NCBI GenBank assembly: GCA_017626365.1
Contig: JAGAIV010000033.1
Coordinates: 1 to 64,000, forward strand
Direction of reading: 5' to 3'
From: Clostridia bacterium
GTDB lineage: Bacteria; Bacillota; Clostridia; TANB77; CAG-508
DNA length: 64,000 nucleotides
The number at the start of each line of letters is the position of its first letter. Position 1 is the first letter of the stretch. The notes under the pieces were generated by a model, which worked only from the letters and a program-made list of their open reading frames with translations, did not search any database and was not told the origin of the DNA. Shown here in pieces: positions 19,111-27,529 of this stretch. The position numbers were made by a program, and so were the translations under genes.

Positions 19111-19157
19111 AAAAAAGAGGAAAATACTTGAAATTATAGTATTTTCCTCTTTTTTTA
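19111..19157. terminator. Strong bidirectional terminator
   Basis: An 18-base perfect stem AAAAAAGAGGAAAATACT / AGTATTTTCCTCTTTTTT with a 9-base loop, followed by further T residues. Confidence 0.9.
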
Positions 19158-19244
19158 CTATACTTACTATACCACAAAATTGCAAAAAATTCAAGACTAT
19201 TAATTTGTTTATTACTGTGTTATATAAAATAAGAGGTGTTAAAA

Positions 19245-19721
19245 ATGGAGAATTTTTATTTACAAATAATAAGTAAAAGAAAACAGATTGAAATTGCAAA
19301 TATAAAAAAGTGCAATGAATATATAAGTAAGTATGGATTAGTATTATCAGACAATCAAATAAGTAATTTACTAGAGAGAAGAAAAGAAACTTTAAAACAA
19401 ACAGGAAGAGTAGAATTTAGAGAAGGAACAATAGACAAATTAATAAAAGAATTTTATGATTCACTATATATAAACCAAGAAAATTATGCCATAACTTTAT
19501 ATGAGTTAATAGAAATATTTTATGAATATAAAAATGAAACAATGGACTTAATTACAGATGATGAGCTGATTCGTTTTATGAAAAAGTCTTTTGATGGCGT
19601 ATGCCAAGGAGATTTAGAATATTTATCTGGGACAGTTATGTATAAAATGAGAGAAAATCTGCTTAATGGAAAGCCACTAGATGCTTCAGAGGAAGAAGGT
19701 GAAGGTTATGAAGGAGATTGA
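19245..19721 (+). CDS. DUF6323-like protein of unknown function
   Basis: A 158-residue soluble protein, mainly helical, with NEYISKYGLVLSDNQI near the N-terminus and a Glu/Gly-rich tail. As I recall, this matches DUF6323, which is found next to DUF6179 in Clostridia; both are uncharacterised. ATG 19245 is preferred over GTG 19236 because AGAGG lies 8 bases upstream. Its end overlaps the start of the next gene by 14 bases, so translation is coupled. Confidence 0.7.
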   Translation: MENFYLQIISKRKQIEIANIKKCNEYISKYGLVLSDNQISNLLERRKETLKQTGRVEFREGTIDKLIKEFYDSLYINQENYAITLYELIEIFYEYKNETMDLITDDELIRFMKKSFDGVCQGDLEYLSGTVMYKMRENLLNGKPLDASEEEGEGYEGD

Positions 19722-20691
19722 TTCTATAAGTACAATTAAAAGGGAAAACTTAGATGAACGAAATTATTTTAAAACTTTATTAGAAGAGGCATATTACCAT
19801 CAAATGCTTACAGATAATGATATGGTAAATTTACAAATGCAAGCTTTGCAGTTGCTAGATGAAAGAATATATAAATATAATGGAGCTGGTAGTAGCTCGA
19901 TAAGAAAAGAAATCATGGAGGAAATATCAAATTCAAACAGCTATACAATAGGCATCTATTTAAAAACATTTAGAAATCCAGACGATGCAATAAAAGATAT
20001 GAAAGAAAAGGGAGTAGAAATAGCATATCAAGAGGGAAGAAAAAAGATAGACAAACTGTTAAACGTGATTAGAGTGATGTATATGAAAGTAAAAGAAAAT
20101 AAGTTAAATATAGAAAATGATACTTATAATGATACTCTTATAGGCGGAATAGAAGGATTCTTGAAAATATACAATCCAGACTTTAAAGCACAAGATATAA
20201 AAATTACAGCAGATTATCCGTTATATAATAATTTAATTGGAAAGTTAGATGGAATTGAATTTATAAAAGAATATTTGAACTCATTATATTTAGAAAATAT
20301 ATTTTGTAAGAAATTCCCGGAAGAAAAGATAAAGTATTTATTATATGGATATTCTCATGACTATAAAGAACTAATTATTAATATTTTTGAAATCGTATTA
20401 TTAGAAACAATTGGATGTAAATTAGTAAAAAGAGATATACAGGACTTAATTATTTCTACAGCTGAATTAAATGAAATTTATTTTATGTTTAAAGATAAAG
20501 AAAAAACAAAAGTAAAACAGAAAATAAATAGCATATATCAAGAGATACGTAATGAGTTATTACTAGACAATCAAGAATTACAAAAATATATAGAAAAGAA
20601 CTTTGATTATATTGTGGAGATAATAACAACTGCAGTGAAACATAGTACATTAGATAAAGTATTTATAACACAAAAATTTATTGAAAATTGA
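19708..20691 (+). CDS. DUF6179-like protein of unknown function
   Basis: A 327-residue soluble helical protein with NYFKTLLEEAYYHQMLT near the start. It matches my recollection of DUF6179, which consistently neighbours DUF6323. The start ATG 19708 is embedded in the end of the previous gene and preceded by GAAGGTGAAGG; the open frame begins slightly earlier at 19681. No catalytic motif, membrane segment or signal peptide is visible. The fixed pairing suggests a complex or shared process, with no known role. Confidence 0.7.
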   Translation: MKEIDSISTIKRENLDERNYFKTLLEEAYYHQMLTDNDMVNLQMQALQLLDERIYKYNGAGSSSIRKEIMEEISNSNSYTIGIYLKTFRNPDDAIKDMKEKGVEIAYQEGRKKIDKLLNVIRVMYMKVKENKLNIENDTYNDTLIGGIEGFLKIYNPDFKAQDIKITADYPLYNNLIGKLDGIEFIKEYLNSLYLENIFCKKFPEEKIKYLLYGYSHDYKELIINIFEIVLLETIGCKLVKRDIQDLIISTAELNEIYFMFKDKEKTKVKQKINSIYQEIRNELLLDNQELQKYIEKNFDYIVEIITTAVKHSTLDKVFITQKFIEN

Positions 20692-20785
20692 TTTGATAAA
20701 AGATGTCTTCTTATGCATCTATACACTTATTAGTTTTGATAATTATTAAGTTTTTTAAATTTTTCTAAAAACTATATACAAAAAA

Positions 20786-20801
20786 TGTATCAAGTGATAC
20801 A
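20786..20801 (+). promoter_or_regulatory. Palindromic operator upstream of the TetR gene
   Basis: TGTATC-AAGT-GATACA is a 16-base palindrome about 30 bases before the tetR start, overlapping a TATAAG-type -10 region. Its position fits autoregulation by the TetR protein and control of the four downstream genes (inference). Confidence 0.55.
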
Positions 20802-20832
20802 ATATTATAAGATATAAAAGGGAGGAATGATA

Positions 20833-21462
20833 ATGCCTACTAAAATTAGAATTTCAAAAGATATGATATTAGATGCTGCATTTGAAATTGTAAGACAAGA
20901 TGGAATAGAAAAATTAAGTAATAGAGAACTTGCAAAAAAATTGAAATGTTCCATTCGACCAATATATTATCAGTTTGAAAATGTAGAAGAAATGCAAAAA
21001 GAATTGTATGTAAAAATAGAAAAATATTTTTACAAATTTCTATTAGATAATATGGTAGAAGGAATACCACAATATAAACAAGTTGGAATAAACTATATAA
21101 GATTTGCAAAAAAAGAGAAAAAACTATTTCAAACTTTATTTATGAGTGAAATGGACTTAACACCAGATGCATTTGTTTCAAAAGCGGGAGATGACTATAA
21201 AGAGATTGAAAAACTGATAAAAATAAGCACAAATCTAAAAGAAGATGATATAAAAGATTTTCATACAAAAATGTGGATTTTTTGCCATGGAATGGCAACT
21301 TTAGTAGCAAGCAATACTGTTAATTTAACGGATGAGCAAATACAACAATTGCTATCTTATGAATTCCAGGCATTAATGTTGCTAGAGGAGAACCCAAATA
21401 ATAAATGGGTGTTGCCAAAAGGAGATTATAAAATGGAGAAAGGGGAAAAGAAAAATGATTGA
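20833..21462 (+). CDS. TetR/AcrR family transcriptional regulator
   Basis: A 209-residue protein. The N-terminal helix-turn-helix (about 8-50) contains ILDAAFEIVRQDG and LAKKLKCSIRPIYYQF, the TetR recognition helix region. The C-terminal ligand-binding bundle is TetR_C-like with FCHGMATLVA. ATG 20833 gives a 7-base gap to GGGAGG. Its stop overlaps the next ABC gene (ATGATTGA), so it is cotranscribed with the exporter it probably represses. A palindrome sits in its promoter region. Confidence 0.88.
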   Translation: MPTKIRISKDMILDAAFEIVRQDGIEKLSNRELAKKLKCSIRPIYYQFENVEEMQKELYVKIEKYFYKFLLDNMVEGIPQYKQVGINYIRFAKKEKKLFQTLFMSEMDLTPDAFVSKAGDDYKEIEKLIKISTNLKEDDIKDFHTKMWIFCHGMATLVASNTVNLTDEQIQQLLSYEFQALMLLEENPNNKWVLPKGDYKMEKGEKKND

Positions 21463-22180
21463 AATTAAAAATTTTAGTAAAATGTATAACAATGAAAAAA
21501 AGGCGGTGGATAATGTATCTCTTAAAGTGGGTGATGGGGAAATATTTGCATTTATAGGACACAATGGGGCAGGAAAAACTACCACTTTAAAATCGATTGC
21601 AGGAATATTAGATTTTGAAGAAGGTGACATTTTCATTAATGGAAAATCGATTAAGAAAGAACCAATTGCTTGTAAAATGCAAATGGCTTATGTTCCAGAT
21701 AACCCAGATTTATATGAGAACATGAAAGCAATTGATTTTATTAATTTTATTTGCGATATGTACGAAGTATCAAAAGAGGAAAGAAAAGAGCAAATAGAAA
21801 AATACCTTAATCTATTTGGCTTACAAAACAACATCAATGATGAAATATCTTCTTTTTCTCACGGGATGAAACAAAAAGTAGCGTTAATTGCAGCAATTTC
21901 TCATAATCCAAAAGTACTAATAATGGATGAACCGTTTGTAGGACTAGACCCCAAAGCAGTATTTGATATGAAAGAAATTATGAGAGAGATGTGCAAAGAA
22001 GGAAAAACCATATTTTTCTCTACGCACATTCTAGAAGTAGCAGAAAAATTATGTAGTAGAGTAGCTATTATTAAGCAAGGAAAGATTGTAAAAGTTGGAA
22101 ACATGGAAGAGGTTAAAGGCGACGAATCATTAGAAAAAGTATTCCTAGAACTTGATGAAGAAAATTTAAAGAAGGAGTAG
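21455..22180 (+). CDS. ABC transporter ATP-binding protein (ABC-2 type)
   Basis: A 241-residue ATPase: Walker A GHNGAGKTT, signature variant FSHGMKQK, Walker B VLIMDEPFVGLDP and H-loop FSTHIL. The FSHGM signature is common in bacitracin/lantibiotic-type exporters. It overlaps tetR by 8 bases and is followed 7 bases later by a large permease. The leader GGAGAAAGGGGAAAAGAAAA recurs before the LiaF-like gene of the same operon. Confidence 0.9.
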   Translation: MIEIKNFSKMYNNEKKAVDNVSLKVGDGEIFAFIGHNGAGKTTTLKSIAGILDFEEGDIFINGKSIKKEPIACKMQMAYVPDNPDLYENMKAIDFINFICDMYEVSKEERKEQIEKYLNLFGLQNNINDEISSFSHGMKQKVALIAAISHNPKVLIMDEPFVGLDPKAVFDMKEIMREMCKEGKTIFFSTHILEVAEKLCSRVAIIKQGKIVKVGNMEEVKGDESLEKVFLELDEENLKKE

Positions 22181-22187
22181 GAAGAAA

Positions 22188-23813
22188 ATGAAAAAATTAT
22201 TATCTTTATTGAAGGCGACAATGTCGCAAGATATGAATTTATTTAAATTCAGGAGTAAAAATGAATCGAGAGCCAGAAAAGCAGTGCTTCCAGTAGTGTT
22301 AGTTTTAATTGTGATGTTTTCAATTGGTTCGTATGCTATGATGTTTGCAGAAGAACTAGCGCCAAATCATTTAACATATATCATATTAACGATGTTTATT
22401 ATGCTTACTTCTTTATTAACGCTGATTGAGGGGGTATATAAATCACAAGGAATTTTGTTTGAAGCCAAAGACAATGATTTACTATTTTCATTACCAGTTT
22501 CAAAACCAAAAATCTTTTTTACAAGAGTATTTAAATTGGTAACATTCCAATTTTTATATAATTCTTTGTTTATGTTACCAGCAATGATAGTATATGCAAT
22601 GTATGAAAAACCAAGTATAGGCTTTTATTTTATATCACTTGTTATGTTGTTGTTATTACCAATTATTCCAACAATTGTAGCATGTATTATGGGATATATG
22701 ATAAAAGGAATAACATCAAGATTTAAAGCTAGGAATATCATTCAAGTAGTACTTACTAGTCTTATATTATTACTTGTTTTTTATGCTTCTTTTAATATGC
22801 AAGGCATGATAGCAAATATAACACAAAATGCAAATAGTATTAATGAAGTAATTACAAAAATCTATTATCCAGCAGGATTATATATTAATTTAATACAAAA
22901 CTTCAATGTAGTAGATTTAGTAATATTACTTGTTATCAATCTTGTTCCGCTTATACTATTTGTGTATATAGCGAGTATATTTTATTTTAAAATTATTTCA
23001 AAACTTGGAGAAAAAGGAAATTATCATAAAAAAGTAGGAACGAAAAAAGCAGAAAAAACATTTAGTGCAAAATCTCCGTTATCCGCTTTGGTAGGAAAAG
23101 AAATGAAACGATTTTTTTCAACACCAATATTTATGATAAATGCTGGTTTTGGAATTGTATTAATGGTAGCAGTTACCATAGCCATTTCACTAAATTTTGA
23201 TGGAATGATAAATAGTATGATGCAAGGACAAGAAATAGAGATTTCAATAACTGAAATAAAAGAAATGATACCAAAACTATATTATGGATTTGTAGTATTT
23301 GTTTCTTGCATGACTTCTATTACATCTTCTATGGTTTCACTAGAAGGAAAAAGCTTTAACATTACAAAAAGTTTACCAGTATCAGCTGAAAAGATATTAC
23401 TAGCAAAAGTTTTAACAAGTAATATTATATCCATTCCAGTTATTTTAGTATGTGATATTATTTTCTTTATTGCATTTAAAGTAGCAATAGTAGATGTTAT
23501 ATTTATTATACTTGCATCGATAATTATGCCAACATTTACAGCCTTAATTGGTATCTTAATGAATTTAAAATACCCTAAGATGGATGCAACCTCAGATACC
23601 GAAGTAGTAAAGCAAAGTATGAGTTCGATGGTTTCAGTATTTATCGGAATGTTTGTAGGAATGTTATCAATAGCAGTTATTTTAATAGGAAGTAGTATCA
23701 ATTTAAATCTATTTATTGTATTGGAATTATTAGTATTTAGTATTGTTGTTTTTGTACTATGGAAAGTTTTGAAAAACTATGGAGTAAAAAGATTTAAAGA
23801 AATTAATGTTTAA
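22188..23813 (+). CDS. Large ABC exporter permease
   Basis: A 541-residue integral membrane protein with about twelve hydrophobic segments in two halves, consistent with a fused ABC-2 permease. The motif DNDLLFSLPVSKPKIFFTRV in the first half and KSLPVSAEKILLAKV in the second are the paired LPVS-type coupling segments of this family. It works with the preceding ATPase; substrate unknown, possibly a cell-envelope-active compound given the LiaF-like genes downstream. Confidence 0.85.
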   Translation: MKKLLSLLKATMSQDMNLFKFRSKNESRARKAVLPVVLVLIVMFSIGSYAMMFAEELAPNHLTYIILTMFIMLTSLLTLIEGVYKSQGILFEAKDNDLLFSLPVSKPKIFFTRVFKLVTFQFLYNSLFMLPAMIVYAMYEKPSIGFYFISLVMLLLLPIIPTIVACIMGYMIKGITSRFKARNIIQVVLTSLILLLVFYASFNMQGMIANITQNANSINEVITKIYYPAGLYINLIQNFNVVDLVILLVINLVPLILFVYIASIFYFKIISKLGEKGNYHKKVGTKKAEKTFSAKSPLSALVGKEMKRFFSTPIFMINAGFGIVLMVAVTIAISLNFDGMINSMMQGQEIEISITEIKEMIPKLYYGFVVFVSCMTSITSSMVSLEGKSFNITKSLPVSAEKILLAKVLTSNIISIPVILVCDIIFFIAFKVAIVDVIFIILASIIMPTFTALIGILMNLKYPKMDATSDTEVVKQSMSSMVSVFIGMFVGMLSIAVILIGSSINLNLFIVLELLVFSIVVFVLWKVLKNYGVKRFKEINV

Positions 23814-23836
23814 ATGGAGAAAGGGGAAAAGAAAAA

Positions 23837-24520
23837 ATGAAAAAATTTGGAAATGTATTATGGGGAATCGTGTTAATAGCGATTGGATTTATTATAGGAG
23901 GAAATGCACTTGGAATTACGAACATCAACATATTTTTTGATGGATGGTGGACAATGTTCATTATCATACCATGCTTCATTGGATTATTTAAAGATAATGA
24001 AAAAACAGGGAATTTAATAGGATTGCTAATAGGAATTGCTTTATTGTTAGCTTGCCAAGATGTTTTATCGTTCGATTTAATATGGAAACTAGCATTCCCA
24101 GTAATTTTAGTTGCCATTGGAATATCAATCATATTTAAAGATGCCATTGGTGGAAAAGTAAATGATGAAATTAAAAAGTTAAATGAAAAAAGAAGTGGAG
24201 AAAATGGATATTGTGCAACATTTTCAGGTCAAAATGTAAATTTTGATGGAGAAAACTTTACAGGAGCAGATTTAACAGCGGTATTTGGTGGAGTAAAATG
24301 TGATTTGAGAAATGCTATTATCGATTCAGATGTTGTTATTAATGCAAATAGTACATTTGGAGGAATCGAAATTTATGTACCAGCAAATGTAAAAATAAAA
24401 ATAAAATCGAATTCTTTATTTGGTGGAGTATCTAATAAAGCAAATACAAAACCAGAAGAAAATAGCCATACTGTTTATATAAATGGTACAGCAGTATTTG
24501 GAGGTGTTGAAGTAAAATGA
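23837..24520 (+). CDS. LiaF-like membrane protein (envelope stress family)
   Basis: A 227-residue protein. The N-terminal 110 residues contain three to four membrane segments with a WGIVLIAIGFIIGGNALGI start typical of LiaI/LiaF transmembrane regions. The C-terminal half is a right-handed beta-repeat domain with FSGQNVNFD, FGGVKCDLRNA, FGGIEIYVP and FGGVEVK. That FGG spacing is the LiaF C-terminal signature. In Bacillus, LiaF restrains a cell-wall stress two-component system; here no histidine kinase is adjacent, so the role is inferred. It ends with a 4-base ATGA overlap onto the next gene. Confidence 0.8.
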   Translation: MKKFGNVLWGIVLIAIGFIIGGNALGITNINIFFDGWWTMFIIIPCFIGLFKDNEKTGNLIGLLIGIALLLACQDVLSFDLIWKLAFPVILVAIGISIIFKDAIGGKVNDEIKKLNEKRSGENGYCATFSGQNVNFDGENFTGADLTAVFGGVKCDLRNAIIDSDVVINANSTFGGIEIYVPANVKIKIKSNSLFGGVSNKANTKPEENSHTVYINGTAVFGGVEVK

Positions 24521-25341
24521 CAACCGCTCAAAAAGTAATAAAATATTTAGCTTTGGCTTTTGCAATGTTACTTACTGTTAGTATTATATCAGGAATTTTA
24601 GGAGCATTATATGCTTTATCAGGTGTATTAGGACTAAAAAAAGATAATGAAATAATAAAGGGTGAAATGAGTATGGTAGATTTTGAAAATGGTGATATTG
24701 CAACATTAGATATTGACCTCACTTTCACAAATTTAATCATAAAAAAGGGAGATTTCTTAAAAGCAGAAACAAACAATAGCAACATTAATTGTAAGCAAAA
24801 CAACCAAAATCTACAAATAAAAGAAAAAAATCATGGTTGGTTTTTAAAGAATAATAAAGGTGATCTAGTTGTTTACATCCCTGAAAATATAAAATTCGAA
24901 AAAGTTAAAATCAATGCAGGAGCTGGAAAAGTTGAAATTGAAAATATCAATACAAAAAAATTAGACTTTGATTTAGGAGCAGGAGAAACAAAAATTGAAA
25001 ATCTAAATGTGACAAATGATTGTAAAATTGAAGGTGGAGCAGGAAGATTAAGTATTTTATCTGGTAATATTAATGATTTGGATTTAGACATGGGGGTAGG
25101 AAAAGTTGAAATTGTTTCAACACTTACAGGAAGTAGCAAAATCAACGCAGGAATAGGAAGCTTGGAACTAAATTTACAAGGACCAAAAGAATCATATAAA
25201 ATTAAAGCAGATAAAGGAATAGGAAGCATTAAAATTAATGGAACAGAAATATCTGATGATTCAAGCTACGGAGAAGGAGAAAATGATATCAAAATAGACG
25301 GCGGAATAGGAAGTATTAAGGTCGATTTTAAAGGGGAATAG
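24517..25341 (+). CDS. DUF4097-type beta-helix putative adhesin/envelope protein
   Basis: A 274-residue protein with one N-terminal membrane segment (about 10-32) followed by a repetitive beta-helical domain. Rungs of about 20 residues carry GAGKVEIEN, GAGETKIEN, GAGRLSI, GVGKVEI, GIGSLEL, GIGSIKI and GIGSIKV. This is the DUF4097/DUF4098-like fold that often accompanies LiaF-type and PspC genes. The start is coupled by ATGA to the LiaF-like gene. It is the last gene of the tetR operon. Confidence 0.78.
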   Translation: MTTAQKVIKYLALAFAMLLTVSIISGILGALYALSGVLGLKKDNEIIKGEMSMVDFENGDIATLDIDLTFTNLIIKKGDFLKAETNNSNINCKQNNQNLQIKEKNHGWFLKNNKGDLVVYIPENIKFEKVKINAGAGKVEIENINTKKLDFDLGAGETKIENLNVTNDCKIEGGAGRLSILSGNINDLDLDMGVGKVEIVSTLTGSSKINAGIGSLELNLQGPKESYKIKADKGIGSIKINGTEISDDSSYGEGENDIKIDGGIGSIKVDFKGE

Positions 25342-25382
25342 TTGATTTTCTGATAGTATAGAAATGATTGGAGGAAAAGTAA

Positions 25383-25640
25383 ATGGAAAATAAAATATGT
25401 CAAAGTTGTGGTATGCCTATAACTTCAAATGAACAATTAGGCACAAATAAAGATGGAAGTATTAATATGGATTATTGTAAGTATTGCTATATAAATGGTG
25501 AATTTATAGATAAAGTTACAATGGAAGAATATATAGAAATGTGTTCTAAATATGGTTCACAAGCAGGAATGACTAATGAAGAAATGAAAGAACATTGTGA
25601 AAAACTATTCCAAACTTTAAAAAGATGGAAAGTTAACTAA
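25383..25640 (+). CDS. Putative zinc-ribbon protein
   Basis: An 85-residue protein with CQSCGMPI at the N-terminus and CKYCYINGEF about 25 residues later. This forms a four-cysteine zinc ribbon of the Zn_ribbon_2 type found in short Firmicutes proteins of unknown function. The helical remainder ends in a MTNEEMKEHCEK segment. AATTGGAGGAAAAGTAA precedes the start. A decayed partial copy of its 5' part lies at about 27216-27260. Confidence 0.75.
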   Translation: MENKICQSCGMPITSNEQLGTNKDGSINMDYCKYCYINGEFIDKVTMEEYIEMCSKYGSQAGMTNEEMKEHCEKLFQTLKRWKVN

Positions 25641-25667
25641 ATTACAAATTGTAGGAGAAATATAAAA

Positions 25668-26411
25668 ATGAATGAATATATTAATTTAACATTAGAAAAT
25701 ATTGATGATGAACATATATGTTGTGCTATAGGAGATCCAAAACATCAAAATGGTGTTAATAATAAAAAAGAATGGATAAAAAATAAATTAAAAGATGGTC
25801 ATGTATTTAGAAAATTAAATGCAAGAGGAAAAATATTTATAGAATATGAGCCAATTGAAACTGCATGGGTGCCCATAAATGGAAAGAATTATGAATATAT
25901 TTATTGCTTATGGGTCGCAGGCAGTTTTAAAGGAAAAGGTATTGCTAAAGAATTATTAGAATATGCAATAAACGATTCAAAAGAAAAAGGCATGAGTGGA
26001 ATATGTACTTTAAGTTCTAAAAAGAAAAAACCATTTTTAGGAGAAAAGAAATTCTTTGAACATTATGGATTTAAAGTTGTAGATACGATTGGAGATTACG
26101 AATTATTAGCATTACAATTTGATAATAATGAAGCTCCTAAATTTAATGATAACGCTAGAAACATGAAAATTGATAATCAAGAATTTACTATTTATTATTG
26201 TCCGGAATGTCCTTATGTAGAATATGAAGTAAAAGAACTATCTGACTATGCAAAAGAAAAAAATATTAAAATTACATTTATAAAAATTGATTCTTTAGAA
26301 AAAGCTAAAAAAGTTCCTTGCATATTTAATAACTGGGCTAACTTCTATAAGGGTGAATTTATATCTAATACTATATTAAATGCAAATTCATTTGAAAAAT
26401 TAATTAAATAA
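25668..26411 (+). CDS. GNAT acetyltransferase with YoaP-like C-terminal domain
   Basis: A 247-residue protein. The N-terminal GNAT fold has the acetyl-CoA binding segment GSFKGKGIAKELLEYA (V-x-x-x-x-G-x-G/A type). The C-terminal 80 residues match the YoaP-like domain seen fused to GNAT in Firmicutes, with YYCPECPYVEYEV and a CIFNNWANFYKG segment. Cysteines in CPECP suggest metal or thiol chemistry. The physiological acceptor is unknown. GTAGGAGAAA precedes the ATG. It lies between zinc-ribbon and DUF5131 genes. Confidence 0.8.
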   Translation: MNEYINLTLENIDDEHICCAIGDPKHQNGVNNKKEWIKNKLKDGHVFRKLNARGKIFIEYEPIETAWVPINGKNYEYIYCLWVAGSFKGKGIAKELLEYAINDSKEKGMSGICTLSSKKKKPFLGEKKFFEHYGFKVVDTIGDYELLALQFDNNEAPKFNDNARNMKIDNQEFTIYYCPECPYVEYEVKELSDYAKEKNIKITFIKIDSLEKAKKVPCIFNNWANFYKGEFISNTILNANSFEKLIK

Positions 26412-26476
26412 GAAATTATAAATTTTCTTTGGTGAGATATTATGGTAGAGTTAATACCAAAAAAGGAGCTAAAACT

Positions 26477-27193
26477 ATGGCAATGTGGAATCCTTGGCGA
26501 GGATGTAGAAAATGTAGTGATGGTTGTTTGCATTGCTATATTCATAAAGGTGATTTAAAAAGAAATGTTAATACGAATGATATTATAAAAACAAAAGATT
26601 TTAACAAACCAATAGAAAAATTAAAAAATGAAAATTATAGAATGAAGCCCGGAATAGTATATTTGTGTTTTCAATCAGATTTTTTAATTGAAGAAGCAGA
26701 TGAGTGGAGAAAAGAATGCTGGAAAATGATAAAAGAAAGACAAGACTGTACTTTCCTATTTCTAACAAAGAGAATTGATAGGTTTATGCAATGTATTCCA
26801 GATGATTGGAATGATGGGTATGAAAATGTTGTTATTTGTTGTACGATAGAAAATCAGAGAAATGCTGATTATAAGTTAAGTATTTTTAAAGATTTACCAA
26901 TAAAACATAAATGTATTACTGCTCAACCATTACTTGAGAACATTGAAATAGAAAAATATTTAGATAATATTGAACTTGTTGTAGCTGGTGGAGAATCAGA
27001 TGTAAATGCAAGACCATTACATTATGATTGGATATTACATGTTAGAGAACAATGTATAAGAAAAAATGTTGATTTTGAATTTAGACAATGTGGAACTTAT
27101 ACAATAAAAGATGGAAAACAATATAAAATACAGACAAAAGACTTATCTAGACAAGCTAAATTAGCAAATATAAATTATAAAAGTAATTGTTAA
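26477..27193 (+). CDS. DUF5131 family protein (phage Gp37/Gp68-like)
   Basis: A 238-residue protein. The N-terminal MWNPWRGCRKCSDGCLHCY carries a cysteine cluster (CxxCxxxCxxC), the hallmark of DUF5131, which resembles radical-SAM-type folds. Downstream motifs FLFLTKRIDRF, VVICCTIENQ and VVAGGESD are also family-typical. Enzymatic function is not known. ATG 26477 follows AAAGGAG by 9 bases; the open frame extends up to a TTG without ribosome site. Family members often occur in phage or plasmid contexts. Confidence 0.82.
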   Translation: MAMWNPWRGCRKCSDGCLHCYIHKGDLKRNVNTNDIIKTKDFNKPIEKLKNENYRMKPGIVYLCFQSDFLIEEADEWRKECWKMIKERQDCTFLFLTKRIDRFMQCIPDDWNDGYENVVICCTIENQRNADYKLSIFKDLPIKHKCITAQPLLENIEIEKYLDNIELVVAGGESDVNARPLHYDWILHVREQCIRKNVDFEFRQCGTYTIKDGKQYKIQTKDLSRQAKLANINYKSNC

Positions 27194-27262
27194 ATTACAA
27201 ATTGTGTGATAAATAACTTATAACTTCAGATTAACAATTAGGCACAAATAAGAAAATAAAAA
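27193..27262 (+). pseudogene. Remnant of a duplicated zinc-ribbon gene leader and 5' region
   Basis: TAAATTACAAATTGT at 27192-27206 repeats the sequence after the zinc-ribbon stop (25638-25652). ATAACTTCAGATTAACAATTAGGCACAAATAA... at about 27219 closely resembles codons 13-24 of the zinc-ribbon gene, with a stop introduced. It looks like a decayed partial duplicate. Confidence 0.5.
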
Positions 27263-27305
27263 GTATGAACTTTAAAAATTTATTTAACGAAAGAGAGGTA
27301 TGAAT

Positions 27306-27440
27306 ATGGGAGGAATAGCAACGCTATTCATGTATGCAATTATAATAGGAGTAATTTCGATTGCCCTATATTTTGTTATAAAAATGGCAGTAAAAGATGC
27401 TTTAAAAGAATATAATAATGAAAAAATAAGTAATAAATAA
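27306..27440 (+). CDS. Small membrane protein (DUF6019-like)
   Basis: A 44-residue protein with one hydrophobic helix (about residues 5-28: alternating Ile, Ala, Val) followed by a charged KDALKEYNNEK tail. It fits the DUF6019 class of very short Firmicutes membrane proteins. AGAGAGG lies about 7 bases before ATG 27306; ATG 27300 in the same frame is too close to that site. Function unknown. Confidence 0.65.
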   Translation: MGGIATLFMYAIIIGVISIALYFVIKMAVKDALKEYNNEKISNK

Positions 27441-27455
27441 TAAGGAGGAAATTTT

Positions 27456-27497
27456 TTGAGAAATAATATAAGTGCATTGGATTCCGTAGTATCTTAA
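27456..27497 (+). CDS. Possible 13-codon leader or remnant ORF with a perfect ribosome site
   Basis: TAAGGAGGAAATTTT is followed by TTG and 12 further codons, ending at TAA 27495-27497. The ribosome site is as good as any in the window but the ORF is tiny. It could be a leader peptide for rsgA or the 5' end of a deleted gene. Confidence 0.3.
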   Translation: MRNNISALDSVVS

Positions 27498-27529
27498 TTA
27501 AATAATAATTAAGAAAAGAGGGAAAGAAA

